Below, piece after piece: positions 52,857 to 61,116 of a DNA stretch of 64,000 bases. A model generated the notes under the pieces. The model made no database searches, was not told the DNA's origin, and saw nothing but the letters and a program-made list of their open reading frames with translations. This DNA is from Streptomyces sp. CB02980 (GTDB lineage Bacteria; Actinomycetota; Actinomycetes; Streptomycetales; Streptomycetaceae), in assembly GCF_014451325.2 (NCBI RefSeq), contig NZ_JACSCH020000012.1, forward strand, positions 124,001-188,000. The letters run 5' to 3'. Made by a program: the position numbers and the translations under genes. Within the stretch, counting starts at the first letter, position 1, and each line of letters opens with the position of its first letter.

Positions 52857-54215
52857 CTAGCCGATCGTCACCACGCGCGCCCAGTCGGGCGGGGTGTCCG
52901 GCTCGTAGTCGGGATCGTTCTCGATCCACGAACCGCCGCGCGACCCGTCACGGGGGAACAGCCCCACCACCGTCCGGCACGGCGGCGGCTCGGACGGCCA
53001 GGGGGTCTGGCCGTCCGTCAGGACCACGATGACGTCGGGCCGGGGCGCCGTCCGCAGCGCCCGGGAGAAGCCCGTACGAAGATCCGTACCGCCGCCGCCC
53101 ACCAACGGGATGCCCTCGGCACGGCACAACGGATGCACGGTGCGGGCCGCCGCGTCGCACGACATCACGGTCACCAGGTCACGACGCCCGCCGACGGCCC
53201 GGGAGATCGCGGCCACCTCCAGGAGCGCGCCGCCCAGCTCCGCGTCGCTCACCGAGCCGGACGTGTCCACGATCACCGACACCCGGGGCGGTCTGCGCCG
53301 AAGACTCGGCAGCACGGCACCCGGCACCCCCGCCGAGCGCCGCGACGGCCGGCCGTACGAGTAGTCCTCACCCGCGCCGGAGGCGGAGGCCGCCGAACGG
53401 ACCGCCGCCCCCAACAGGTCCCGCCACGGCTGCGGCGGGTGGAAGACCTCCTCCGCCCACCGCTTCCACCCCCTCGGCGCGCTGCCCGGGCGGCCCTTGA
53501 CGGCCTGCGCCACCCGGAACCGGACGGCGTCCTGCTGCTGCTCGCTGAGGCCGTCCGCGCCGTCGGGCCCCAGATCCCATTCCCGTTCGAGACCGTCGGC
53601 ACCGCTGCCGCAGTCCAGCCAGGCGAGGTGCTGCATGCCGGAGCCGAGGCCGATCCGGCGCAGGTAGTCCTCCATCAACTCGCCGGAGGTCAGCCCGAGG
53701 GAGTCCGGAGTGACCGCGCCCTCGGGCATGACCAGTCCGTCCCCGAACACGTCGTCGTTGATCTCGCAGTCCGCCGCGATGTTCATCAGCAGCCTGGCGC
53801 CCGGGCCGGTCAGGCCGCGTTCCCGGGCGACCCGGTCACCGCGCCCGTGGTGGTCGCGCAGGAGGTGCGACACCTCGTGGACCCACACGCCGGCCAGTTC
53901 CTCGACCGGTGTCCGGTTCACGAAGACCGGCGAGACGTAGCAGCGCCAGTGCCGGTCGACCGCCATCGTCGGCACCCGCCGGGACTCGACGACGTGCAGG
54001 GCGAACAACGCGGTCGCCAGATAGGGCCGGGCCCGGACGGCGAACAGCCGGGCGGTGAAGAGCTTGTCGAGGTCGAGCGTGTTCCCCACACCGGAGCCAG
54101 CGCCGACATCGGCGCCTGTGCCTGTGCCCGCACCCGCACCCGCATGAGCACTCGCACCCGCATCCGTGCCCGCGCTCGCACCCGTGCCCGGACGTACGCC
54201 CGTCGCCGTGCTCAT
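52857..54215 (-). CDS. Metallopeptidase-like/VWA protein (DUF2201)
   Basis: 452 residues. A Gly/Ala/Thr repeat N-terminus (~10-40) is followed by a zincin-like domain with HEVSHLLRDHH (~133-143) and NIAADCEINDD, and a C-terminal VWA-like domain (~320-450: VSVIVDTSGSVSDAE, with the MIDAS DxSxS). Such proteins pair with MoxR ATPases. It overlaps the ATPase gene by ATGA. The Gly/Thr repeats sit at the N-terminus and were counted from ATG 54215. Confidence 0.92.
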   Translation of the reverse strand: MSTATGVRPGTGASAGTDAGASAHAGAGAGTGTGADVGAGSGVGNTLDLDKLFTARLFAVRARPYLATALFALHVVESRRVPTMAVDRHWRCYVSPVFVNRTPVEELAGVWVHEVSHLLRDHHGRGDRVARERGLTGPGARLLMNIAADCEINDDVFGDGLVMPEGAVTPDSLGLTSGELMEDYLRRIGLGSGMQHLAWLDCGSGADGLEREWDLGPDGADGLSEQQQDAVRFRVAQAVKGRPGSAPRGWKRWAEEVFHPPQPWRDLLGAAVRSAASASGAGEDYSYGRPSRRSAGVPGAVLPSLRRRPPRVSVIVDTSGSVSDAELGGALLEVAAISRAVGGRRDLVTVMSCDAAARTVHPLCRAEGIPLVGGGGTDLRTGFSRALRTAPRPDVIVVLTDGQTPWPSEPPPCRTVVGLFPRDGSRGGSWIENDPDYEPDTPPDWARVVTIG

Positions 54216-55468
54216 CGTGCGCCCGCGGCGGAGGCCGTGCCGCTCACGCGCCGCGCGCCGCTCGCGACCAGGGTCGCCGCCTCGTCCGCACGCCGGGACA
54301 TCGAGACCGCCCCCGCGAGCCGTTCGATGGTGGGCGGCACGTCCCACTCCGTACGGCGGAGCGCGGCGAGCGTGGTCGCGGGTACGACGACGAGATCCGG
54401 CGCGCCGGTCTCCGCCGCCCTGGCGAGCAGGGCCCAGGCGGCCTCCCAGCGGGCCTTCTCGGGGCGCGCCCCGACCGCCGCCACGACACCGTCGAGCGCG
54501 GCCTGGCGCAGGTCACCCCGCTCCGGCAGATCGGCGCCGGAGGGGTCGGCGAGCAGCGTCTCGGGGTCCGGGAGGTCCATCCGGTCCAGACTCGCGAGGA
54601 GTTCGAGCCCCGGGCCGTCCCCGACGGTGCCCCTGACCAGGAGTGAGATCACCTCGCGGGAGGACGCGGCGGCGGTGGCGAAGGCGATGAGGCGCAGAGT
54701 CGCCTCCCAGCTGCGGGGCGAAGGCCAGGCGCCACCCCGCCGGGTCTCCCCGCTGGGCAGCCGGTGGACGAGCGTGGGGCGGGTGGCGAGGAGTCCGCAC
54801 ACCGCGCGCCGGGCGTAGTCCACGGCGTGCGGCAGGCGCTCCGGGTCGAGCCGGGGCAGGGTCGCCCGCGGCCAGGTGCCGCCGAGGCCGCGGACGACGA
54901 CGTCGTGGTCGTGGGTCCACTGGAGGTGCACGAAACGGTTGGCCAGCGGCGGACTCAGCTCCCAGCCGTCGGCCGCCGAGGCCCGCGGGTTGGCGGCGGC
55001 CACGATCCGCACCCCGGACGGCAGGCGCAGGGCGCCGACCCGTCGTTCCAGGACAAGACGGAGCAGAGCCGCCTGCACCGCCGGTGGGGCGGTGGACAGT
55101 TCGTCGAGGAACAGCAGACCGCGGCCGGCCTTCACGAGCCGTACCGCCCAGTCCGGCGGGGCCATCGGGACGCCCTGCTCGGCGGGATCGTCCCCGATCA
55201 CGGGGAGCCCCGAGAAGTCGGACGGCTCGTGCACGCTGGCGATCACCGTCGTCAGCGGGAGGTCCAGGGAATCGGCGAGCTGGGTCAGCGCGGCCGTCTT
55301 GCCGATCCCCGGCTCACCCCAGAGGAGTACGGGCAGGTCGGCGGCGACCGCGAGGGTCAGGGCCTCCAGCTGGTCGTCGGGGCGCGGCTCGGTCGTGGAG
55401 TCGCGCAGCAGGGCGAGCAGTTCGTCGGCGACGTCGAGCCGGCCGGGGGAAGGGGTGCTCAAGGACAT
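54212..55468 (-). CDS. MoxR-type AAA+ ATPase
   Basis: 418 residues. Walker A is LLWGEPGIGKTAALTQLA, Walker B GRGLLFLDELSTAP, sensor 1 VRIVAAANPRASAADGWEL with an Arg in ANRFVHL, then a helical lid. MoxR proteins act as chaperones that insert metals or remodel a VWA partner. Overlaps the VWA gene by 4 nt and follows the 475-residue gene by 112 nt. Confidence 0.93.
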   Translation of the reverse strand: MSLSTPSPGRLDVADELLALLRDSTTEPRPDDQLEALTLAVAADLPVLLWGEPGIGKTAALTQLADSLDLPLTTVIASVHEPSDFSGLPVIGDDPAEQGVPMAPPDWAVRLVKAGRGLLFLDELSTAPPAVQAALLRLVLERRVGALRLPSGVRIVAAANPRASAADGWELSPPLANRFVHLQWTHDHDVVVRGLGGTWPRATLPRLDPERLPHAVDYARRAVCGLLATRPTLVHRLPSGETRRGGAWPSPRSWEATLRLIAFATAAASSREVISLLVRGTVGDGPGLELLASLDRMDLPDPETLLADPSGADLPERGDLRQAALDGVVAAVGARPEKARWEAAWALLARAAETGAPDLVVVPATTLAALRRTEWDVPPTIERLAGAVSMSRRADEAATLVASGARRVSGTASAAGAR

Positions 55469-55500
55469 GGGTGATCACCTGTGGGTTCGTCGTCGGTGCG

Positions 55501-55574
55501 CCGGTACCGGCGTGACGGCCGGTACCGGCGAAATGAGGGGGATGCCGGTGGTACCGGTGCGCGGGCCGGTACCG
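55501..55574. repeat. Repeated palindrome ccggtaccgg in the operon gap
   Basis: Two perfect copies of ccggtaccgg (55501-55510, 55520-55529) and two partial copies lie in the 112-bp gap between the unknown gene and the MoxR gene. They could form RNA hairpins that set relative expression. Confidence 0.75.
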
Positions 55575-55580
55575 CTTCGA

Positions 55581-57008
55581 TCAGCGGGTGTGGCTGTGGC
55601 GAGGGTGGGCGCGATGGCTCCGAGGGCGGTCCTGCCCGGGCAGCACACGTCCCGGTCCCGGGCCGTAGAGGTCCGCCCGGTAGAGCCCGTACGCGATCCG
55701 CCGCCGCGCGGCCGACTCCAGCGCGTCCCGCAGCGCGCCGTTGCGCAGGGCGGCGCCGGGACCGAGCAGGCCCTCGACGACGGCCAGCGCGCCGGCGGTG
55801 TCGCCGTGGTCCAGTCGCTCGCGGACACCGCTGAGGCAGTCCGGACGGCGGTGGGCGTCGTCGATGGCCTGGAGGCAGGGGAGGGGAGGCCCGCCCAGCG
55901 CGACCAGGAGCTCCTCCCGCCGGATCTCGGCGGGGCCGTGGTCGAGCGGGGCGAGGACGCCGTCGGACAGGCCGATCCGGTGCCGGACGCCCCGGCAGTC
56001 CACCCGGCGTGGCTGCCCCGGCGGATCCGCGACCGCGACCGGGCCCGGCCCGGCGGGCCGGTGGTCCGGTACGAGCGCCGAGGCGACCAGCGGATGCAGC
56101 CGCCCGGCCTCGATCAGACCGGCGCGCAGCAACTCCAGATCGGGCAGCACCCAGGTCGCGGCGTCGGGCAGCGTGGGCAGCACCCGCACTGCCGACGGAG
56201 GCGTGACAGGGGCAGCGGATGCCGGGCCGCCGCCCGCCGGAACGTCGAGAACCACCTGCCGCCCGGCCCCGAGCCGTACACGGACGCGCCCGGAGTCCCG
56301 CCCTTCGGCCCGGAGCAGGATCCCGGCCTCCGCCGCCCAGCGGTCGACGGCGCGGCCGGATGCCGCCTCGTCCGGCGACGACGGGCCGACGGACGGCCCC
56401 GACGGCGGATCGGTGGACGGCCCCGCGTCGACCCCGGAACGGACCCGCAGTTCGTCGCTGCGCCGCGCGTCCCAGAGGTGGCGGTGGAGATCCAGGCGGT
56501 ACCGCCGACTCGGGCGCGGATGCGGATGTCGGCGCTCACCCGCGGAACGGGATCCGTCCCACAGCGCGAGGCTCATCCGCTGTCCGGCGTCCGCCCACGC
56601 GGGCGCGGTCCGCACCACGAGGTACACCGAGTGGGAGGCGATGCCTCCCACGTCGTCGTCCCCCGCGTCGTCCCCCGAGACTTCGTAGCGTGCCAGCGGG
56701 ACGGTGATCCCCGGGCGCAGGACTCCGTCGGGAGCGATCCGCGGCATGTGCCAGCGCAGCAGGTCGGGAGCGAGTCGCCGGAGATCCGTCCTGACCAGGG
56801 TGGTGAGCTCCCGCCCGTACGCATGGGCGGCGGAGCGCAGGTCGAGATCGACGTCGACGTTTGCGGCGGCACAGGCTCCCGCCCAGTCGCCGGCGGTGCG
56901 CCGGAGTCCGGCGGTCTCGATCATGGAGGGCGGCACGGCGAACTCGCGCACGCGCAGCCAGAGGGAAAGGCGGGTATCGCCGTTCGCGGTATGAGTGAGC
57001 ATCAGCAC
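55581..57008 (-). CDS. Conserved protein of unknown function, first gene of the MoxR/VWA operon
   Basis: 475 residues, no signal or membrane segment. The N-terminal ~190 residues (MLMLTHTANGDTRLSLWLRVREFAVPPSMIETAGLRR; AANVDVDLDLRSAAHAYGRELTTLVRTDLRRLAPDLLRWHMPR; DGVLRPGITVPLARYE) form the best-conserved-looking part. It has mixed alpha/beta pattern and RYRLDLHRHLWDARRSDELRV. A linker and a C-terminal domain with CLQAIDDAHRRPDCLSGVRERLDHGDTAGALAVVEGLLG follow; the last residues are basic (RSHRAHPRHSHTR). Nothing recognised. Position suggests a partner or client of the ATPase. A small inverted repeat, tcatc-ac-gatga (57055-57066), lies in its promoter. Confidence 0.8.
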   Translation of the reverse strand: MLMLTHTANGDTRLSLWLRVREFAVPPSMIETAGLRRTAGDWAGACAAANVDVDLDLRSAAHAYGRELTTLVRTDLRRLAPDLLRWHMPRIAPDGVLRPGITVPLARYEVSGDDAGDDDVGGIASHSVYLVVRTAPAWADAGQRMSLALWDGSRSAGERRHPHPRPSRRYRLDLHRHLWDARRSDELRVRSGVDAGPSTDPPSGPSVGPSSPDEAASGRAVDRWAAEAGILLRAEGRDSGRVRVRLGAGRQVVLDVPAGGGPASAAPVTPPSAVRVLPTLPDAATWVLPDLELLRAGLIEAGRLHPLVASALVPDHRPAGPGPVAVADPPGQPRRVDCRGVRHRIGLSDGVLAPLDHGPAEIRREELLVALGGPPLPCLQAIDDAHRRPDCLSGVRERLDHGDTAGALAVVEGLLGPGAALRNGALRDALESAARRRIAYGLYRADLYGPGPGRVLPGQDRPRSHRAHPRHSHTR

Positions 57009-57142
57009 TCACCTTGCGCGGACGGGACCCCCGATCTGATAGCAGAGTAGGTCGTCATCACGATGATCGTATCGAGGGGAACGCGGCGGGACCACAGGTT
57101 TTTCTCCGGAGGGCGCCGGCACCGAGCCGCCCACCGCGCGAA

Positions 57143-57181
57143 GGCTTCGCCGGCCGGCCCGGGGGCCCGGCCGGCGAAGCC
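57143..57181 (-). terminator. Terminator hairpin after the acyl-CoA dehydrogenase
   Basis: ggcttcgccggccgg pairs perfectly with ccggccggcgaagcc around a 9-nt GC loop, 15 nt beyond the stop at 57196. Confidence 0.85.
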
Positions 57182-57195
57182 CTGCCCCGTGCTTC

Positions 57196-58851
57196 CTAGC
57201 CCGCGCTCACCGCGTCAGGACCGCTCCGTGCGATGATCGCCGCCGTGTCCACCCCCGCGGGCAGCGTGCCGAACGCGAGGCCGCGGTCGCCGTCGAGGCG
57301 CGACGCGCAGAACGCGTCCGCCACCGCCGGATTCCCGTGCCGTACGAGCAGCGAGCCCTGCAGCACCAGGGCCAGGCGCTCGACGAGACGCCGCGCCCCG
57401 TACGCCGCCGCGTCCGGGTCGACGAGCCCCGCGACTTCCTTGCGGAGGCCCGCGACGGCCGCGTCCAGACGCCGGTCGGCACCCGCGCCCAGGTCGACCT
57501 CCGCGAAGTACGCCTCCACCGCCTGCGGCTGACGGGTCATCGCCCGCAGCACGTCGAGCGCGGCGACGTTCCCCGAGCCCTCCCAGATCGACGGCAGGGG
57601 CGACTCCCGGTAGAGCCTGGGGAGGCCCGAGTCCTCCACGTAGCCGTTGCCGCCCAGGCATTCGAGGGCCTCCGCCGCGTGCGCGGGCGCCCGCTTGCAC
57701 ACCCAGTACTTGGTGACCGCGAGCCCGAGCCGCCGCAGCTGCTCCTCCTCCGCGTCGCCGCGCGTGGCCCGGTCGACCGCGCCGGCCAGTCGCAGCGCCG
57801 CGAGCGTGGCCGCCTCCGCCTCCACCGCGAGGTCGGCCAGGACGTTCCGCATCAGCGGCTGGTCGACGAGCCGCGCCCCGAACCCCTCGCGGTGCGTGGC
57901 GTGGTGCACCGCCCGGACGAGCCCGAGGCGCATCCCGGACGCCGAGCTGATGGCGCAGTCGAGCCGCGTCATGTTCACCATCCGGATGATGGTGGCCACC
58001 CCGCGCCCCTCCTCGCCGACGAGCCGGCCGAGGGCACCCTCGTACTCGATCTCGGAGGAGGCGTTGGAGCGGTTCCCCAGCTTGTCCTTGAGCCGCTGGA
58101 GGTGGATCGCGTTGCGGCTGCCGTCCGGCAGGACACGCGGCACCAGGAAGCAGGAGAGTCCGCCCGGCGCCTGCGCGAGCGTGAGGAAGACGTCGGACAT
58201 CGGCGCCGAGGTGAACCACTTGTGGCCGGTCAGCGCGTACAGGCCCGGCTCGCCCGTCGGCACGGCCCGGGTCGTGTTCGCCCGGACGTCCGAGCCGCCC
58301 TGCTTCTCGGTCATCGACATTCCGGCGATGATCCCGCGCTTCTCCGTCGGTACCCGGAGACCGAAGTCGTACGACGAGGAGGTCAGCAGCGGCTCGTACA
58401 CCTCGGCCAGCTCCGGCTGGGCGCGCAGCGCCGGCACCGCCGCGTACGTCATGGAGATCGGGCACAGGTGCCCCGCGTCGGCCTGCCCCCAGACGAACAC
58501 CTTCGCCGCGCGGGCGACGTGCGCGCCCGGCCGCTCGTCGCGCCAGGGTGCGCCGTGCAGCCCGTGCCGGACGGCCACGTCCATCAGGTCGTGCCAGTGC
58601 GGGTGGAACTCGACCTCGTCGATCCGGTGGCCGTACCGGTCGTGGGTGTGCAGCACGGGGGAGTGGCGCTCGGCGAGCCGCCCCCACTCCTGGGCCTGTT
58701 CGCCGCCGGCCCGCGCGCCGAGCTCGCGGACCTCGGCCTCGGCCCAGCCCGCGCCCTCCCGGCGCAGCGCCTCCAGGAGCGCGGGGTCCGCGGAGACGTC
58801 GTAACCGGTCAGGGGCGGTGCCTGGTTGGTGACCTCATGCGTGGTCGGCAT
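57196..58851 (-). CDS. AidB-like acyl-CoA dehydrogenase
   Basis: 551 residues, longer than usual acyl-CoA dehydrogenases and of the AidB size. Motifs: MSMTEKQGGSDVRANTT (FAD), GHKWFTSAPMSDVFLTLAQ, MVNMTRLDCAISSASGM and LGGNGYVEDSGLPRLYRESPLPSIWEGSGN. AidB binds FAD and DNA and is induced by alkylation; enzymatic activity on acyl-CoA is weak. Cotranscribed with a TetR gene, whose stop overlaps this start by 17 nt, so it is probably the repressor's target. Confidence 0.94.
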   Translation of the reverse strand: MPTTHEVTNQAPPLTGYDVSADPALLEALRREGAGWAEAEVRELGARAGGEQAQEWGRLAERHSPVLHTHDRYGHRIDEVEFHPHWHDLMDVAVRHGLHGAPWRDERPGAHVARAAKVFVWGQADAGHLCPISMTYAAVPALRAQPELAEVYEPLLTSSSYDFGLRVPTEKRGIIAGMSMTEKQGGSDVRANTTRAVPTGEPGLYALTGHKWFTSAPMSDVFLTLAQAPGGLSCFLVPRVLPDGSRNAIHLQRLKDKLGNRSNASSEIEYEGALGRLVGEEGRGVATIIRMVNMTRLDCAISSASGMRLGLVRAVHHATHREGFGARLVDQPLMRNVLADLAVEAEAATLAALRLAGAVDRATRGDAEEEQLRRLGLAVTKYWVCKRAPAHAAEALECLGGNGYVEDSGLPRLYRESPLPSIWEGSGNVAALDVLRAMTRQPQAVEAYFAEVDLGAGADRRLDAAVAGLRKEVAGLVDPDAAAYGARRLVERLALVLQGSLLVRHGNPAVADAFCASRLDGDRGLAFGTLPAGVDTAAIIARSGPDAVSAG

Positions 58852-59452
58852 CGGGAACTCCCAGTGCTCGCAGGGTGAAGGTGACGAGTGCGGGTACGGT
58901 GCCGGGCCCGACGGAACCCTCCGCCAACGGGCCGACGAGCGCCTCCGCGCCCGCCCCGACCAGTGCCGAGGCGGTCAGGACCGGGTCCTGGGGCGGCAGT
59001 TCGCCCGAGCGCACGCCCTCCTCGACGCGCGTGGCGAACACGTCCCGGAAGGCGCGCCGGAAGACCAGCCGCTCGGCGTCCACGGCCGGGTCGACCGGCT
59101 CGGCGAGCAGTGCGTAGGCGAGGCGCGGCGACTTGAGGGCACGCAGGGCGAAGGTCTCGATGACGGCGACCACCCGCTCGGCGGAGGAACGGTGCCCGGG
59201 GTGTCCGGCAGCCTCGGAGACGGCCGCGACCTCCCGGCTCACCACGGTCCGGAAGAGCTCCACGGAGAGTTCTGTCTTGCCGGGGAAGTGGCGGTACACG
59301 CTGCCCGTGGCGATTCCGGCGCGGGCGGCGACGGCCGCCACCGTGCATCCCGCGTATCCCTGCTCGGACAGCAGTGCCCGGGCCGCATCGACGACCGAGG
59401 CCCGCTGGGCGTCGAGTCTGGCCTGGACGGCGGGGGTGCGTCGGTAGGGCAT
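58835..59452 (-). CDS. TetR-family repressor of the acyl-CoA dehydrogenase operon
   Basis: 205 residues. HTH near 28-60 (LLSEQGYAGCTVAAVAARAGIATGSVYRHFPGKTEL); the ligand domain follows. First gene of the operon; a perfect palindrome lies 6 nt upstream of its ATG, so autoregulation is expected. Confidence 0.95.
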   Translation of the reverse strand: MPYRRTPAVQARLDAQRASVVDAARALLSEQGYAGCTVAAVAARAGIATGSVYRHFPGKTELSVELFRTVVSREVAAVSEAAGHPGHRSSAERVVAVIETFALRALKSPRLAYALLAEPVDPAVDAERLVFRRAFRDVFATRVEEGVRSGELPPQDPVLTASALVGAGAEALVGPLAEGSVGPGTVPALVTFTLRALGVPDADHA

Positions 59453-59458
59453 GGAAGG

Positions 59459-59477
59459 AGTGAATCAGTGATTCACT
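59459..59477. promoter_or_regulatory. TetR operator (perfect palindrome)
   Basis: agtgaatca-g-tgattcact is a perfect 9-1-9 inverted repeat immediately upstream of the TetR/acyl-CoA dehydrogenase operon. It contains TGAATCAnTGATTCA. Confidence 0.85.
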
Positions 59478-59530
59478 GCTTCATCAAGGTCCTGGACGCG
59501 CCGGGTGCGGTTGCGGTTGCGGGCGCGCGA

Positions 59531-59573
59531 ACGGCGAACGCCCCCACCCTGCGGGGGTGGGGGCGTTCGCCGT
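59531..59573 (-). terminator. Terminator after the GDT1 gene
   Basis: A perfect 19-bp stem (start acggcgaacg, end cgttcgccgt, 5-nt loop tgcgg) lies 18 nt beyond the leftward stop at 59592. Confidence 0.9.
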
Positions 59574-59591
59574 GCGGTCGGGTGACCTGTC

Positions 59592-60173
59592 TCAGCCGGT
59601 GAAGACCTCGCTGAGGGACCAGATCGCGAGGCCCGCCATGCAGATACCGCCGATGCGCTGCACGGTCTTGAGCGGAACGCGCTTCGCGATGAAGCGGCCC
59701 GCGACCAGGGCGAGCGCGGAGACGCTCATCAGGGCGGCGAGGGAGCCGATCGCCGTCGACCAGGTGCCGTTCGTGGCGGCCAGGTTGGCGGTGGTGATCT
59801 GGGTGAGGTCGCCCCACTCGCTGATGAAGACGGCCATGAAGGCCGTCGAGAAGACGGGCAGGAAGCCGGTGACGGTCTTGCCGCCCTCGTCGGCCTCGTC
59901 GTCGCCCCCGCCGCGCAGCAGCATGAACGCGCCGAAACCGAACAGCAGGGCGGAGACGAGCTTCACGGACCAGCCCGGGAGCAGCCCGAGCAGGCTGCCG
60001 GCGCCGACCGCGATGGCGACGTGCGCGAGGAAGGCGGTCGAGGTGCCGATCCATACGTAGAGAGGACGCATCCGCGTGCCCATGGCGAGGGACGCGAACA
60101 TCGTCTTGTCGGGAAGCTCGGCGAGGAAGATCAGCCCGAAGGCGGTGAGGATCGCCAAGGGGTCGAGGTGCAT
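59592..60173 (-). CDS. TMEM165/GDT1-family manganese exporter
   Basis: 193 residues, six hydrophobic helices in two halves. The family motif E-x-x-D-K/R appears as ELPDKTMFAS in the first half and EWGDLTQITTA in the second. Bacterial members (MneA type) export Mn2+. A yybP-ykoY manganese riboswitch ~125 nt upstream fits that role. ATG 60173. Confidence 0.95.
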   Translation of the reverse strand: MHLDPLAILTAFGLIFLAELPDKTMFASLAMGTRMRPLYVWIGTSTAFLAHVAIAVGAGSLLGLLPGWSVKLVSALLFGFGAFMLLRGGGDDEADEGGKTVTGFLPVFSTAFMAVFISEWGDLTQITTANLAATNGTWSTAIGSLAALMSVSALALVAGRFIAKRVPLKTVQRIGGICMAGLAIWSLSEVFTG

Positions 60174-60297
60174 ACCGGGGCTCTCTGCTCGGTCCGGGCC
60201 TGTGGACTCGGCACGGCACCTCGGTGGGCGACGGGAGGACCACTCGGCCCGGCATGACGGACCACGCCCACGGAAGCGCGGACGCGGTTGATGCCTG

Positions 60298-60400
60298 GCC
60301 GAAGGTCTCGCCCGTCCGCGTCGAACGCGGACCCGGTCACCGGGAACCCGAGGGCTCCAGTATGTCGACGACCGATTTGCAGGGCTACTCCCCTTCGCTG
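60298..60400 (-). promoter_or_regulatory. yybP-ykoY manganese riboswitch upstream of the GDT1 gene
   Basis: Read on the minus strand, gcgaaggggagtagcc (5' block with GGGGAGUAGC), ggtcgtcgacatactgg, and the 3' block gacgggcgagaccttcgg (GCGAGACCUUC) occur in the order and spacing of the yybP-ykoY class. The outer helix pairs cgaagg with ccttcg. This class binds Mn2+ and turns on exporters. The ~125 nt to the start codon hold the expression platform; I could not assign its mechanism. Confidence 0.88.
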
Positions 60401-60432
60401 CCCCCGAGTGTAGCGGACCAGGGCGCGAGAGT

Positions 60433-60473
60433 GAGTAGACAACGTCTACTCGATCTTGGTAGACAGTGTCTAT
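60433..60473. promoter_or_regulatory. Two TetR operators in the TetR/MFS promoter
   Basis: Site 1 (60433-60451): gagtagac-aac-gtctactc, perfect 8-3-8. Site 2 (60459-60473): gtagac-agt-gtctat, one mismatch; it covers the ATG of the regulator. Centres are 24 bp apart, about two helical turns. Confidence 0.82.
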
Positions 60474-61116
60474 GCATGAGGAATCCGAAGATCACCGGGT
60501 CGAAGATCACCAGGCGCCCGGGAGCGAGGCCGACGACCGGAGCGACGGCGGGCTGCGCGAGCGGCTCGTCCGCGTCGGCGTCGAGCTAGTGAACGCAGAA
60601 GGCGCCCAAGCCCTCTCGCTGCGCGAGATCGCCCGTCGCGCCGGCGTCTCCCACGGCGCCCCCCGCCGCTACTTCCCGACCCATCTCGAACTCCTGTCGG
60701 CCATCGCCCGCCAGGGCTTCACCGAGCTGGCCGCCCGCGTCGCCGCCGAGGACCGGGAGACCGCCGCGCCCCGCGAACGGATCGCGCTCCTCGCCCGCGT
60801 CTACCTCGACTACGCCGGCACCCGACGCGGCATGTACGAGCTGATGTTCCGGCACGACCTGCTGGAGAGCGGCAGCCTCGGGCTGCGGGAGACGAGCCTG
60901 CCGCTCTTCGCCCGGCTCACCGAACTCGTCGCCCGCGTCCGCCCCGCCGCCGACGACCCCACCGTCCTCGCCGGCGCGTTCTGGGCCAATCTCCACGGCA
61001 TCGCCCAGCTCTGGCACTGGGGCAGCCTCCGGCTCGCGACCGGCGGCGACGATCCCGCCCCGCTCCTCGCCGCGGCCCTCGACGCGCACCTCGGTCCCGC
61101 GGGGAGGGCCTCATGA
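60472..61116 (+). CDS. TetR-family regulator of the efflux gene
   Basis: 214 residues. A hydrophilic N-terminus (~1-28), then HTH (SLREIARRAGVSHGAPRRYFPTHLELLSAIA) and TetR_C_33-like ligand helices (GTRRGMYELMFRHDLLES, FWANLHGIAQLWHWGSL). ATG 60472 or GTG 60466. ATGA overlap with the transporter. Confidence 0.94.
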   Translation: MHEESEDHRVEDHQAPGSEADDRSDGGLRERLVRVGVELVNAEGAQALSLREIARRAGVSHGAPRRYFPTHLELLSAIARQGFTELAARVAAEDRETAAPRERIALLARVYLDYAGTRRGMYELMFRHDLLESGSLGLRETSLPLFARLTELVARVRPAADDPTVLAGAFWANLHGIAQLWHWGSLRLATGGDDPAPLLAAALDAHLGPAGRAS

